Shown here: positions 32,845 to 41,811 of the stretch, piece after piece
How positions within the stretch are numbered: the first letter of the stretch is position 1
Layout of the letters: each line of letters starts with the position of its first letter
NCBI GenBank assembly: GCA_964397655.1
Contig: CAYNKA010000003.1
Location: forward strand, 310,001-374,000
Direction: 5' to 3'
DNA: 64,000 nt
DNA from: CAYNKA01 sp964397655
GTDB taxonomy: Bacteria; Spirochaetota; Spirochaetia; DTKZ01
Notes under the pieces: model-generated
What the model saw: the letters and a program-made list of their open reading frames with translations, nothing else
Database searches by the model: none
Told to the model about the DNA's origin: nothing
Program-made: the position numbers and the translations under genes

Positions 32845-33139
32845 CCGACCGAGGGAAAAGCCCTCATTCGACGGTCGGCCGTTCCGCCGAAGGAAACCTC
32901 ACGCCGAATTTCGTCCGACCTTCCTCATCGGAATGGAATATCGCCCCTCCCGGAGAGCCTCCCTGAAAAGCAGGAGCGACTGTTCGATCGTTGCCGGTAC
33001 CGAGGCGGAAGAGCCGCGGTCGATCGGGCCCGAGTCTCATGCGCAGCTCCGCACGGCCTCCACCCTTTCGGCGATGCGGGCCGCGGCTACCTCGCGGAAT
33101 ACGCCGGGGCGGCGGGCCGCCTTTCGCGGCCCCGAACGT
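32845..33139. other. Intergenic region without a recognised gene
   Basis: It holds an inverted repeat just after the kinase stop (CCGACCG..CGGTCGG), a possible factor-independent end structure, and a 7-base-pair hairpin GGGCCGC-ctttc-GCGGCCC near 33120. A short minus-strand frame between about 32895 and 33020 has gene-like codon use (ending FREALREGRYSIPM) but no start, length or family. I see no supported gene. Confidence 0.4.
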
Positions 33140-34183
33140 TCAGGGTTTCACGCGAGCCTTGGGCAGCAGGCGCCTCAGGCCGCCGGGCACGACGGACAGC
33201 ACCGCGGCCTCGATCCTGCCCCGGTTTCTCTGGTAGAAGATTCCCAAAGCGATGATCGCGATCCCCAGGAAGCTGAGCGCGAAGGGGAAGAGCAGGGAGT
33301 CACGGAAAACCCGGTGGGCGAGATATCCGAGGTAGCCGAGCACGCCCGAGGCGCCGAAGACTATGAACGCGCGGCGATCCAGGGCGACCGAGAGAAGCAC
33401 GAGCGCGCAGTTCAACAGGCAGTAGAGGAATTTGTTGAGTTCGCTGTCGCTGTTCATCAGGGACAGGCCGCCCCAGAAGGCCGCCAGACCGAAGAGATAG
33501 CCCCAGAAGGCGTAATCCTCCTTCGTCTTTCTGTCCACGAGGAAGGAAACGACGAGCATGACGAGGCCGAACACGAGAGAGACCCAGAGCCGTTCGTCCC
33601 AGCCGAATTCGTTCTTCCCGAAAAGCAGGGGCGTCAGGTCCATCGACATGTACCAGAGCGTGAAGGCGATCGGCGCCGTCAGGAAGGGGAAGCGGACGAA
33701 CCGGAGCGCGGCGAGGCCTGCGGCTATCGTCCCGACCTCCATGAGGAGCCAGCTTCCCTTGACCCAGACGTGATAGTTGCGGTAGGTGCCCGGATCGTCC
33801 TGAGGCCAGATGCCGACGAACCGCTGGAGGCCGTAGACGGCGAGCGGCGTCATGCACACGGCCATCGTGAAGAGCAGGCCGCCGGGAACCTTGAGTCCGC
33901 GCTTGAACCAGAGCGCCCGCCCCGCGAACACGAAACACAGGGCGTAAGCCAGCGAGACGAGGAAGATGCCGCCTCCCCCGAGTCGTTCCCATGCTTCGGT
34001 CATGAACCAGCCCATGGCGCCCATCACGACGAGCGCCCCGAAGTAATAAGCCACGTTCGCGAGATCGAACCGTTGCTGGTTCTCGATCCGCTCGTCGAGG
34101 GCCCTCCACAGCTCGTCCGCCTGATCCTGCGAAATAAGCCCCCTTCCGGCGGCCCAATCCAAATCCTTTTTCCCGAATTTCAC
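33140..34183 (-). CDS. DUF2157-like multi-pass membrane protein
   Basis: 347 residues from GTG 34183, which has GAGGA seven bases upstream; ATG 34213 has no ribosome binding site. A short soluble N-terminal part (KDLDWAAGRGLISQDQADELWRAL) resembles the start of DUF2157 proteins. About nine or ten hydrophobic helices follow, ending in a basic tail (LRRLLPKARVKP). The function is unknown. Confidence 0.7.
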   Translation of the reverse strand: MKFGKKDLDWAAGRGLISQDQADELWRALDERIENQQRFDLANVAYYFGALVVMGAMGWFMTEAWERLGGGGIFLVSLAYALCFVFAGRALWFKRGLKVPGGLLFTMAVCMTPLAVYGLQRFVGIWPQDDPGTYRNYHVWVKGSWLLMEVGTIAAGLAALRFVRFPFLTAPIAFTLWYMSMDLTPLLFGKNEFGWDERLWVSLVFGLVMLVVSFLVDRKTKEDYAFWGYLFGLAAFWGGLSLMNSDSELNKFLYCLLNCALVLLSVALDRRAFIVFGASGVLGYLGYLAHRVFRDSLLFPFALSFLGIAIIALGIFYQRNRGRIEAAVLSVVPGGLRRLLPKARVKP

Positions 34184-34416
34184 TGTCTCATCCTCGCACG
34201 ACGGGTTTCTCATTCAAATATACAGGCCGTTCCGTAAAAACGCAAAAACGCCGGCGGACGGACACCCGCGGCCGGAAACGAAGATACCCCGGAACAAGCT
34301 CCGAGGTATTGACCTCTGCCTGCTGATCCACCCATGAAAGTAAAAATCGAATGCAAAAAACATGCCGATCCGTTATAATCTTTGGTTGCAGCATGCTGCG
34401 AAAAAGGGGGAACCTC

Positions 34417-35067
34417 ATGAAGAAACCGGTCGCTGTTTTCGCGTTGTTCGCCGTCCTCATCCTGACCGGCCTGCAGGCCGAGGAAACCGTTCCGAAAGAC
34501 GAGACCTACGTCGGCTTCGGCGGCATCGTTTCCTTCCTCGGCGGGGATTTCGACGGGAAGATGTTCTTCTACGATTACACGGAGGCGATTGCGGTGCCGA
34601 AGGTCGACCCCGGATTCGGGTTCGAAGTCACCTTGGGCATTCGATCGGGTCACTTCGGTCTGGAGATCTTCCTGAACTATGCCGGAAGCGACGGAACCTT
34701 CGGGAACGCGAGCTACGACGTACAGCGGATTCAGCTGGGGGTCGGAGGGAAGTTCTTCCCTCTGCCGGAACAGATCCTCCAGCCCTTCTTCAGCGCCGGC
34801 ATAGGAGCGGAATTCCTCGTCGTCAAGGACGGTTCGGTCAACTCTTTGAGCGAAAGGGGCGACGCGACCTTCTCCGGAATCGATTTCAGGATCGGAGGAG
34901 GCCTCGCGTATTACATCACCTCGCGGTTCGCCGTGAACTTGAAGGCCGAATTCGTCCATGCGACGTTCAACGAAGCGGAAGGAGTCGAGGGAGTCAAGAA
35001 GACGATCAGTCCCTCCCTCAAGGCCCCCGGCTTGGTATGCGGGGTGATCTTCACCTATTCATTCTGA
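34417..35067 (+). CDS. Outer-membrane beta-barrel-like protein
   Basis: 216 residues from ATG 34417 with AAGGGGG upstream. The signal peptide (1-21) ends LQAEE. Alternating strands with aromatic girdles (FGFEVTLGI, GLEIFLNYAG, QRIQLGVGGKFF, PFFSAGIGAEF, RIGGGLAYY, AVNLKAEF) end in FTYSF, the C-terminal aromatic expected of outer-membrane barrels. About eight strands, like OmpW/OmpX-sized barrels. A TATAAT at 34374-34379 is a likely -10 box, without a good -35. Confidence 0.8.
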   Translation: MKKPVAVFALFAVLILTGLQAEETVPKDETYVGFGGIVSFLGGDFDGKMFFYDYTEAIAVPKVDPGFGFEVTLGIRSGHFGLEIFLNYAGSDGTFGNASYDVQRIQLGVGGKFFPLPEQILQPFFSAGIGAEFLVVKDGSVNSLSERGDATFSGIDFRIGGGLAYYITSRFAVNLKAEFVHATFNEAEGVEGVKKTISPSLKAPGLVCGVIFTYSF

Positions 35068-35131
35068 AGGCCGGCCGATCGGCCAGCGACGAGCGAGTTG
35101 CCGGTGCCGGAAAGGCAAGGGAACTCCGAAG

Positions 35132-35914
35132 TCATCGAGTTCTCCCCTCCTCCGGATCCCGGGTTCCGGCGCAGACCTCCACCCTGTTTCCGTCGGGATC
35201 GAGGACGACGCTTTCGTAGTAGCCGTCGCCGGTCCGCCTCGGCCCGTCCAGGACGGTAAAACCGTCGTCGCGGAGCCTCCGGGTGAGATCGTCCACCCGG
35301 GCCTCGCCGCCGACCGCGAGGGCGAGGTGGGTGAGGCCGAAACGCTCCGCTCCGGGCGCGGGTCTCGCCGGATCGAGCCGGGTGGTCTTCATGACCTCGA
35401 TCCCGGCCCCGCCTTCGAAGCGAAGGAAGCGGGACTCGAAGCCCTTCGCGGGATTGCGGTAGGGCGCCCCCGCACGGGCGCCGAAGTAGCCGACGTAGAA
35501 GCGGACGCAGCGCTCGACGTCGTCGGTCCAGAGGGCGGCGTGCTCCAGGCTCGCGCCCCTGAACGTCGCGGGAGCACCGTCCTCGCGCCTCCGGCCCATC
35601 TGGATGAGCTCGACCGGCACGCCGTTCTCCTCGACGAAGGCGACGAGGACGCCCTCCTGAGGGCTGTTCGGCTCGATGACGATGCGCCTTCCCTCGAGAG
35701 CCTTCGCGAGGTCGTCCACCTCGAAGGCGACGTGAGGCAGGGTCTTCACGATTTCGGGCAGGGGACAGTCCTCGTCGTAGCGCATGAGCTCGATGCCGAA
35801 CTCGGATCCCTCGTAGCCGAAGTGATGGAGCTTGTAGTCCTCCAGGTAGACCTCGCCTTCGACCGGCTCCTTCACCGGTATGCCGACGTGATGAAAACGC
35901 AGGCCGTTGTTCAT
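35132..35914 (-). CDS. Two-domain VOC (glyoxalase/bleomycin-resistance fold) protein
   Basis: 260 residues holding two VOC modules. The N-terminal module (LRFHHVGIPV .. LPHVAFEVDDL .. VPVELIQMG) and the C-terminal one (LEHAALWTDDVERCVRFYVGYFG .. LTHLALAV .. DPDGNRVEVC) each contain the beta-alpha-beta-beta-beta pattern and His/Glu positions that usually bind a metal. Reaction unknown: isomerase, dioxygenase or resistance protein are all possible. It lies downstream of another VOC gene in the same direction. Confidence 0.85.
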   Translation of the reverse strand: MNNGLRFHHVGIPVKEPVEGEVYLEDYKLHHFGYEGSEFGIELMRYDEDCPLPEIVKTLPHVAFEVDDLAKALEGRRIVIEPNSPQEGVLVAFVEENGVPVELIQMGRRREDGAPATFRGASLEHAALWTDDVERCVRFYVGYFGARAGAPYRNPAKGFESRFLRFEGGAGIEVMKTTRLDPARPAPGAERFGLTHLALAVGGEARVDDLTRRLRDDGFTVLDGPRRTGDGYYESVVLDPDGNRVEVCAGTRDPEEGRTR

Positions 35915-35951
35915 GATGTTTTCCTCTTTAGCGGCCGGGCGGCATTCCGGC

Positions 35952-36401
35952 TCAGCCCCATTTCTGAATTTCCACGATGTTGCCCTCGGGGTCGCGGGCG
36001 TAGGCGAGGCGGATGTCGCCCGCGCCGGAGATACGGGTCCTCACGATCTTCCCGACCAGGCCTCCTCCGTTCCTCATCACCGCCTCGACGCAGGCCTCGA
36101 CGTCGTCCACGGAAAAGGCGATGTGGGCGAAACCTTCCAGGTTGGGCGTCTTGGCTTCCGCGGCTACCTCGTCGTCGTATTGGAAGATCTCGAGGGTAGG
36201 ACCGCCCTTCCCCCAACCGGGAAGGCTGAGATGCATGCCGCGCACGTGCGCCTTCTCGAGGGCCGTGACCTCATCCACCCACTGCCCGCGAGCGTCCCGC
36301 TCCGGAGGCAGCGGCCTGCAGCCGAAGACGTCGACGTAGAACTTCGCGAGCCTCTTCCAATCCTTGGCGACGATGTTCGTGTGGACGTATTTTGTCTTCA
36401 T
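35952..36401 (-). CDS. VOC-family protein
   Basis: 149 residues from ATG 36401. One VOC module with KYVHTNIVAKDWKRLAKFYVDVFGC, GFAHIAFSVDDVEACV and DPEGNIVEIQKW. The metal ligand positions His (start), His (FAHIAF) and Glu (end) are present. The substrate is unknown. Its ATG overlaps the stop of the HIT gene by 4 bases, so the HIT and VOC proteins are co-translated. Confidence 0.88.
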   Translation of the reverse strand: MKTKYVHTNIVAKDWKRLAKFYVDVFGCRPLPPERDARGQWVDEVTALEKAHVRGMHLSLPGWGKGGPTLEIFQYDDEVAAEAKTPNLEGFAHIAFSVDDVEACVEAVMRNGGGLVGKIVRTRISGAGDIRLAYARDPEGNIVEIQKWG

Positions 36402-36754
36402 ACCCGGCTCCCGTGAACGACATGCCAATGCAGGTGTTTCGAGTCCTGATACGAGCCGAGGTTCGTGATCACCCTGCACGCTCCCTTCTCCCCGACCAGG
36501 TCCGCGGCCACCTCACGCACGACCTTGAGCAGCTCCAAGATGAGACCGTCGTCCTCGTCCGTGAGCGCGACGAGGGAAGCGATGTGCCGCTTCGGGATCA
36601 CCACGACGTGCGTCTCGTAGGCGGGACGGGTATGGAGGAAGGCGAGCACGTTCGCGGTCTCCCTCACCTTCACGACCGGGGTTTTCCCGCTCAGGACCTC
36701 GTCGCAGTAGAAGTCGGACGTCGGGCAGTCCATAGCCGCTGGCATCTCCGTCAT
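36398..36754 (-). CDS. HIT-family nucleotide hydrolase/transferase
   Basis: 118 residues, the normal length. The histidine triad is HLHWHVVHG at the C terminus, with the middle His of HxHxH as the nucleophile. Other family marks are DEVLSGKTPVVKV, LAFLHTRPAYETHVVVIPKRHI. HIT proteins hydrolyse AMP-amidates, dinucleotides or similar. It lies 9 bases after the DUF2141-like gene and overlaps the VOC gene. Confidence 0.9.
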   Translation of the reverse strand: MTEMPAAMDCPTSDFYCDEVLSGKTPVVKVRETANVLAFLHTRPAYETHVVVIPKRHIASLVALTDEDDGLILELLKVVREVAADLVGEKGACRVITNLGSYQDSKHLHWHVVHGSRV

Positions 36755-36763
36755 CGCCGCCTC

Positions 36764-37201
36764 CTACTCCGAAAGATAGCCGATCACGAGTTCGACGACC
36801 TGACCGTCCGCCGAGAAGACGATCTTGGCATCCCCGAACGAGGGCGGCCCGAATTTTCCACGGGCTCCGTTCGAGAAGGCGTAGCCTTCGATCGGGATGC
36901 CGAGAAAGTTCGTATCCAGCTTGGCGTTCGCGTTCCTGTCGTGGAAGCATTTCACGGCGTATTCGCCGAAGGGGACGCCCTCGAATTTCACCTCGGACCT
37001 TCCGCCCGAAATCCGGCCGAAGGCGCCTCGGAAGGGAAGGTCCCGTCCGAAGTTCTTCTCCGAGTCCGTCAAGGCGACCGCCACCTGTCCCTGGTCGGAA
37101 TTCAGGCCCGTGACGCGCACGATCATGGCGCCTCCCGCTCCTTGCGGATGGACGGAGGCGGACAGGAGGGTCACGGCGACGACGAAGGCGAGCTTGTTCA
37201 T
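36764..37201 (-). CDS. Secreted DUF2141-like protein
   Basis: 145 residues from ATG 37201. Signal peptide (1-20), then a beta-sandwich with the family pattern VRVTGLNSDQGQVAVALTDSEKNF and the mark GEYAVKCFHDRNANAKLDTNFLGIPIEGYAFSNGARG. The function of the family is unknown. It is the first gene of the HIT-VOC run and lies divergent from the carotenoid genes; similar proteins are often found beside lipid or carotenoid genes, which is only suggestive. Confidence 0.85.
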   Translation of the reverse strand: MNKLAFVVAVTLLSASVHPQGAGGAMIVRVTGLNSDQGQVAVALTDSEKNFGRDLPFRGAFGRISGGRSEVKFEGVPFGEYAVKCFHDRNANAKLDTNFLGIPIEGYAFSNGARGKFGPPSFGDAKIVFSADGQVVELVIGYLSE

Positions 37202-37290
37202 GCGGTCGTACCTCTCCTCCGATGGTATCACGGAGTGGCGCGATCGGAAAGCCGGAAAGCGCGGACGAAACAGGAGAAAAGGGATTCGTC

Positions 37291-37319
37291 TTGCGCCGGC
37301 GCGTGCGGCAACCTATACT
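37291..37319 (+). promoter_or_regulatory. Promoter of the carotenoid desaturase genes
   Basis: TTGCGC, 17-base spacer, TATACT; start near 37326, leader about 70 bases with only a weak ribosome binding site before ATG 37398. Confidence 0.6.
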
Positions 37320-37397
37320 TCTTACCATCCCGGCGCGGCATCGGTAGATCGGCAGGGACTCGGCTGAAAAAGTTTCCGAAAGGCGGGCTTTCGACGT

Positions 37398-38954
37398 ATG
37401 GAAACGAGAAACAACGAAACAATCGTCGTCATCGGCGGCGGTCTGGCGGGCATGATAGCCGCCTGCTATCTGCGGAAGTTCGGGCGGAAGACCATCGTCC
37501 TCGAGCGCAACGATCATACGGGCGGCAATATGTCCGGCTTCAAGCGGGAGGGGTACTCCTTCGACGGGGGAGACCAGTCCTTCGAAAGCCTCGGGATCGT
37601 CTTTCCCATCCTCCGGGACCTCGGGATCTACGATAAAATCCGATGGTCCAGGGTCCGCTACCGCTTCGCGTCCCCGGATTTCGATTTTTTCATCGATTCG
37701 TACGAGGACATCGAAAACGCTCTTCTCGCCGCCTTTCCCGGCGAAACGGGCATCAAGGAAATCTTCCGGGAGGTCAGGCGCGTATCGGCCTTCCTCGAGC
37801 GGCATTGCTTCCGCGATTCCCTCCCCCTCCTGAACGATTTTTCCTTCGGAAAGCTCCTGGGCCTGCTCCCCTCGCTGCCGGCCCTCCGGAAGTGGGCCAC
37901 CTTCGACTACCGCAGGAAGGTATGCTCGGCGGTCAAGTCGCCGGCTCTCCGCAACTGGCTCACGCAGATCGGCTATTATCACATGCCCTTCCTGTTCTTC
38001 GCCGGGTTCTGGGACCTCTGGATGCGCGACTACTGGTATCCGGCCGGCGGCATGCAGAACCTGCACGACGTCATCGCGGACCATTACCGGTCGATGGGCG
38101 GGGAACTCCGGTGCGGCACGACCGTGAGGAAAATCGAGGTCGCGTCCGGCAGGGCGGTGGGAGTCAGGACCGAGGAGGGCGAGTTCGTTCCCGCGGACAG
38201 GTTCGTGTACGCGGGCGACTACAAGAACCTGGTGTCGGGCATCCTCGACGAATCGCTCTTCCCGGAAAAGAGGCTCCGGTATCTGAAGGACGCCAAACTT
38301 ACCGAGAGCCTCGTCGGCGTGTTCCTCGGGGTCTCCTTCCCTCCCGAGGAACTGGAGGCGACCCTGAGGGCGAACCACGTCTTCTGGTTCCCGAATTACG
38401 AGGCCGTCTTCCCCGACGCGGACTCCCCGGAGTCCGTCCACCGGCGGATGTGGGTAACCTCGAATTTCTTCATGAAGGAAAACCCGAATTCCGCGCCCCC
38501 GGGCGAGTCGGCCCTCGTGCTCCAGACCTACAGTTCGATCGACTGGAACCGCTTCTGGAAGAACGGGGGGGACGGCCTGCCCCGCACGCAGGAGTACCAG
38601 GACCTGAAGCGGGAGGTCGGGATGCAGCTCGTCGAGCTCGCGGAAAACTACCTGCCCGGCCTTTCGAAAAAAATAACCTATTTCGAGGTCGGGACTCCGC
38701 TCACCATCAAACATTTCACCATGAACTCGATCGGCTCGTCGGGAGGCTGGTGCTACGACGACAAACTCTCCCCGCTTTGGCGGAGCCCAACGAAGACCCT
38801 CCTGTCCACGCCCGTTCCCAACGTCCACACCGCGGGCCACTACACCGTCTGGCCCGGCGGCGTGATTTCCGCGGCGCTCTCCGGCAGACTCGTCGCCAAC
38901 ATCGCGGCGGGGCGCCCCGTACTCTCCCCCCTGAGGAGGCCCGGTCATGGGTAA
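37398..38954 (+). CDS. CrtI-like FAD-dependent oxidoreductase
   Basis: 518 residues. The FAD-binding motif is VVIGGGLAGMIAACYLRK followed by LERNDHTGGNMSG, and the C-terminal flavin contact region is VHTAGHYTVWPGGVISAALSG. It belongs to the phytoene desaturase / retinol saturase / amine oxidase family. Whether it desaturates, isomerises or oxidises a carotenoid or another lipid is unknown. It overlaps the crtI gene by 8 bases, so they form one operon and probably one pathway. Confidence 0.85.
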   Translation: METRNNETIVVIGGGLAGMIAACYLRKFGRKTIVLERNDHTGGNMSGFKREGYSFDGGDQSFESLGIVFPILRDLGIYDKIRWSRVRYRFASPDFDFFIDSYEDIENALLAAFPGETGIKEIFREVRRVSAFLERHCFRDSLPLLNDFSFGKLLGLLPSLPALRKWATFDYRRKVCSAVKSPALRNWLTQIGYYHMPFLFFAGFWDLWMRDYWYPAGGMQNLHDVIADHYRSMGGELRCGTTVRKIEVASGRAVGVRTEEGEFVPADRFVYAGDYKNLVSGILDESLFPEKRLRYLKDAKLTESLVGVFLGVSFPPEELEATLRANHVFWFPNYEAVFPDADSPESVHRRMWVTSNFFMKENPNSAPPGESALVLQTYSSIDWNRFWKNGGDGLPRTQEYQDLKREVGMQLVELAENYLPGLSKKITYFEVGTPLTIKHFTMNSIGSSGGWCYDDKLSPLWRSPTKTLLSTPVPNVHTAGHYTVWPGGVISAALSGRLVANIAAGRPVLSPLRRPGHG

Positions 38955-40422
38955 GAGAATCGTCGTCATCGGCGCGGGGCTCGCGGGCCTCGGAACCGCC
39001 GCCCTCCTAGCCAAGGAAGGCTTCGAGGTCGTCCTCGTGGAGAAGAACGGCCGGCCGGGAGGCAGGGCCCAGGTCTGGGAAGAGAAGGGATTCCTCTACG
39101 ACATGGGGCCTTCCTGGTACCTCATGCCCGAAGTCTTCGAGCGCTTCTTCGGCCTCTTCGGAAAATCGGCGGCGGACCATTACCGCCTCGTCCGGCTCGA
39201 CCCGTCCTACCGGGTCTTCACCGGGGGGAACGACAGGATGGACATACCCGCGGACCCGAAGGCGGCTGGGGCAGTCTTCGAGAAAATCGAGCCGGGGGCG
39301 GGTAAAAGGCTTGAAGCCTTCCTCGCCTTGTCCAAGCGCCAGTACGAAACGGCGATGGCGCATTTCCTGTATCGGGAGTACGGTTCTCTCCTCGACTTCC
39401 TCGATCCGAAAATACTTGTCGAAGCGCGGAAGCTCAATTTCCTGTCGAGCGTGGACGGCCTCGTCTCGAAATACTTCGCGGACCCGAGGCTCAGGCACAT
39501 CCTCGAATACACCATGGTGTTCATCGGCGGAAGCCCGAAGACGACGCCGGCCTTCTATTCCCTCATGACCCACATCGACATGAACCTCGGGGTCTGGTAT
39601 CCGATGGGCGGAATCAATATGGTCGCAAGCGGTCTCGAGTCGGTCTGCAGGGGGCTCGGCGTCCGCATCCTCCTCGGAACTCCTGCGACGAAGATCGAAA
39701 CCCGGGGCGGACGCGCCGTCGCGGTCGCGACTCCTTCGGGCGGGATCGAGGCCGACGCCGTGGTCTCGAACGCCGACTATCACCACACGGAATACGGGCT
39801 CCTGCGGCCGGAGGAGCGCGGCTATTCGGACGCTTGGTGGAACCGCAGGGTCCTCTCCCCCTCGGCCTTCATCATCTACCTCGGCCTCGGCAGGAAGATC
39901 GACGGCCTTCTCCACCACAATCTCTATTTCCACGACGCCTGGGACGAGCACTTCGACACGATCTTCAAGACCCCGTCCTGGCCCGAGAAATTCTCCTACT
40001 ACGTGTCATGCCCCTCGAAGACCGACCCGGCGACGGCTCCCGCGGGGATGGAGAACCTCTTCTTCCTCGTTCCTGTCGCGCCGGGCATCGAGGACGGCGA
40101 CGAGGTCAGGGAAGCCTTCTACGACAAGGTCATGGACCACTTCGAGGGGATGATCGGGGAAAAGGTCAGGGACTCCGTCGTCGTGCGGCGGATCTTCAGC
40201 CAGCGGGACTTCGTACGCGAGTACCATTCATTCAAGGGCTCGGCCTTCGGTCTCGCCCACACCCTCTTCCAGACCGCCGCGTTCAGGCCTGCCATGAGGA
40301 GCCGTACGATCGGGAACCTGTACTACTCCGGGCAGTACCCCCACCCCGGCGTCGGCATGCCGATGACGCTCATCTGCGCGGAGATCGCAGCCGCGAAGAT
40401 CGCCAAGGACTTGGGCGGCTGA
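38947..40422 (+). CDS. crtI: Phytoene desaturase
   Basis: 491 residues, the usual CrtI length. Motifs: VVIGAGLAGLGTAALLAKEG and EKNGRPGGRAQVWE (FAD), GPSWYLMPEVFERFF, the middle region GGSPKTTPAFYSLMTHIDM with GVWYPMGGINM, and the carotenoid-desaturase C-terminal signature LYYSGQYPHPGVGMPMTLICAEIAA. CrtI dehydrogenates phytoene to lycopene or related products using FAD. It faces the lycopene cyclase gene across a shared hairpin. A phytoene synthase gene (crtB) is not in this window. Confidence 0.93.
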   Translation: MGKRIVVIGAGLAGLGTAALLAKEGFEVVLVEKNGRPGGRAQVWEEKGFLYDMGPSWYLMPEVFERFFGLFGKSAADHYRLVRLDPSYRVFTGGNDRMDIPADPKAAGAVFEKIEPGAGKRLEAFLALSKRQYETAMAHFLYREYGSLLDFLDPKILVEARKLNFLSSVDGLVSKYFADPRLRHILEYTMVFIGGSPKTTPAFYSLMTHIDMNLGVWYPMGGINMVASGLESVCRGLGVRILLGTPATKIETRGGRAVAVATPSGGIEADAVVSNADYHHTEYGLLRPEERGYSDAWWNRRVLSPSAFIIYLGLGRKIDGLLHHNLYFHDAWDEHFDTIFKTPSWPEKFSYYVSCPSKTDPATAPAGMENLFFLVPVAPGIEDGDEVREAFYDKVMDHFEGMIGEKVRDSVVVRRIFSQRDFVREYHSFKGSAFGLAHTLFQTAAFRPAMRSRTIGNLYYSGQYPHPGVGMPMTLICAEIAAAKIAKDLGG

Positions 40423-40446
40423 TCCGCGCCTTCCTCCTCCCGCCGC

Positions 40447-40480
40447 CCCGGTGCCGGCGAACTCGTTCTGAGGCACCGGG
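40447..40480. terminator. Bidirectional hairpin between crtI and the lycopene cyclase
   Basis: CCCGGTGCC (40447-40455) pairs perfectly with GGCACCGGG (40472-40480) around a 16-base loop, in the 74 bases between the convergent genes. It lacks a T run, so termination may need Rho. Confidence 0.45.
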
Positions 40481-40496
40481 CCGCCTCGGCCCCGCC

Positions 40497-41198
40497 TCAG
40501 CTCGGCCCGGACGCGTTTTTCCGACCTATCGTTAAAATCCCGCGAAACCGGAGATAGAAGAAGCCGTAGACCGCGAGCATCGAGAAATTGTAGAAAAAAT
40601 CCTCGAGGGGGATCGAAAGGATCCGGAGGCCCCAGATCGCCGACGGCGAATAAAGGACGACGGGGATGGATGTGAGCAGATGGTTGAAGAACAGAAAAAG
40701 CGGAAAACTCGCCAGCAGCATGAGCAGGAAGTTCCGGGACTTGAGCGGCGAGCCGGGGAGGAAGGCGTCGCCGAGGAAGCAGCCGGCGCAGACGAAAAGT
40801 ACGACCACGGTATATCCCTGTCCGAAGAAAAGGAAGCCCCCGGCGAGGAAGGCCGCTGCCGCGGAGAGGGAAAGGGCCTTGGGAACGCGGACGGGAGCGT
40901 CCTTCCGGAACCAATCGAGACACTCCAGCACGAAGAACATGCTGTAGGGCACCGTGACGAAGAAGAGGATCTCCTCGAGGGGGAGGAAGAAAAGCCGCAC
41001 GGACAGGACATGGACCGGATTGAAGCTCCAATATCCGGCCTTCGAGAAGAACGCGTCCCAAGCGACGAAGATCGCGCCTCCCGAGAGGACGGCGAGCCCC
41101 ACCGCGGGGCTCCTCCGCCAATAGGCGACCCGCCGCTCGAAGGAGGCGAGGAGCGGGAAGACGATGATCGAGAGATTTATCCAGAGGTAGGTGCTCAT
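40497..41198 (-). CDS. crtY: Lycopene cyclase, CrtYcd-type fusion
   Basis: 233 residues with seven or so membrane helices. Two homologous halves each end in the hallmark Pro-x-Glu-(E/D) motif: FFLPLEEILFFVTVPY (about 70-85) and LSIPLEDFFYNFSML (about 193-207). In actinobacteria these halves are separate proteins CrtYc and CrtYd; in archaea and some other bacteria they are fused as here. The enzyme would form beta rings at the ends of lycopene-type chains. It is transcribed toward crtI from its own start. Confidence 0.88.
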   Translation of the reverse strand: MSTYLWINLSIIVFPLLASFERRVAYWRRSPAVGLAVLSGGAIFVAWDAFFSKAGYWSFNPVHVLSVRLFFLPLEEILFFVTVPYSMFFVLECLDWFRKDAPVRVPKALSLSAAAAFLAGGFLFFGQGYTVVVLFVCAGCFLGDAFLPGSPLKSRNFLLMLLASFPLFLFFNHLLTSIPVVLYSPSAIWGLRILSIPLEDFFYNFSMLAVYGFFYLRFRGILTIGRKNASGPS

Positions 41199-41242
41199 GG
41201 AGAGAATTTAGGGAATCCGAATCGAAAAGGCAACGCAGTTCT

Positions 41243-41662
41243 TCACACCTCGAAGTCGTAGGACTTGAAGTTCTCGTAGAGTCTTCCCGTCTTCGCGGTG
41301 AACCGGAGCACGCAGTAGTCCGGGTCCTTGACCCCGCCGGGGTAGTACATGGTGTCGCCGTCGCGCCAGATCCGGTCCTTCGTCCCCTGGTCCTCGAGGA
41401 CCTCCATCGTGCCCTTCAGCATGAGGCCCCGGAAGAACCTGCCGTCGTAGAAGTAAATCGAGGCCTTGGGGTTCTTCCGGTACTGCCCCACCCGGCGGGA
41501 CGAGGTGTTCGTGGTGAAGCAGAAGGTCTTGAGGCCGTCGTGTTCCCGAGGCTTCAGCATGGCCTTCAGGTTCGGGAAGCCCTCCTCGTCCACCGACCCG
41601 ATGATCGTCTTCCCGCTTTTTTCCACGACGGCGAGCGCCGTCTTCGTCACGTCCTTGGCCAT
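41243..41662 (-). CDS. Pyridoxamine-5'-phosphate-oxidase-like flavin-binding protein
   Basis: 139 residues from ATG 41662 with AAGGAG six bases upstream (GTG 41665 is one codon earlier). A split-barrel flavoprotein: KTIIGSVDEEGFPNLKAML, LKTFCFTTNTSSRRVGQYRKNPKASIYF and LKGTMEVLED. Relatives bind FMN or F420 or act in heme or general stress metabolism. The true PdxH catalytic residues are not evident, so the activity is uncertain. Confidence 0.85.
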   Translation of the reverse strand: MAKDVTKTALAVVEKSGKTIIGSVDEEGFPNLKAMLKPREHDGLKTFCFTTNTSSRRVGQYRKNPKASIYFYDGRFFRGLMLKGTMEVLEDQGTKDRIWRDGDTMYYPGGVKDPDYCVLRFTAKTGRLYENFKSYDFEV

Positions 41663-41746
41663 CACGTTCTCCTTTTCATCTCCGTTCTCGGTCCGCGGAC
41701 CGGTCGAACATCAGTTATACCATGGATTCCACGGCGGACGCACCGG

Positions 41747-41775
41747 TTGCGAAACAGGGATTTTTTTCGTAGAAT
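41747..41775 (+). promoter_or_regulatory. Promoter of the LapA-like gene
   Basis: TTGCGA, 17-base spacer (with seven T in a row), TAGAAT; start near 41783, leader about 30 bases with a GGAGGAAAGG ribosome binding site. Confidence 0.65.
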
Positions 41776-41811
41776 TCGGGCATCGACGGACGTCGATCTC
41801 GGAGGAAAGGA

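Noticed and set aside
32864..33020. Minus-strand peptide resembling a kinase C terminus or small gene
   Set aside because: Two overlapping short frames have tempting sequence, but neither has a start codon, ribosome binding site or sufficient length.
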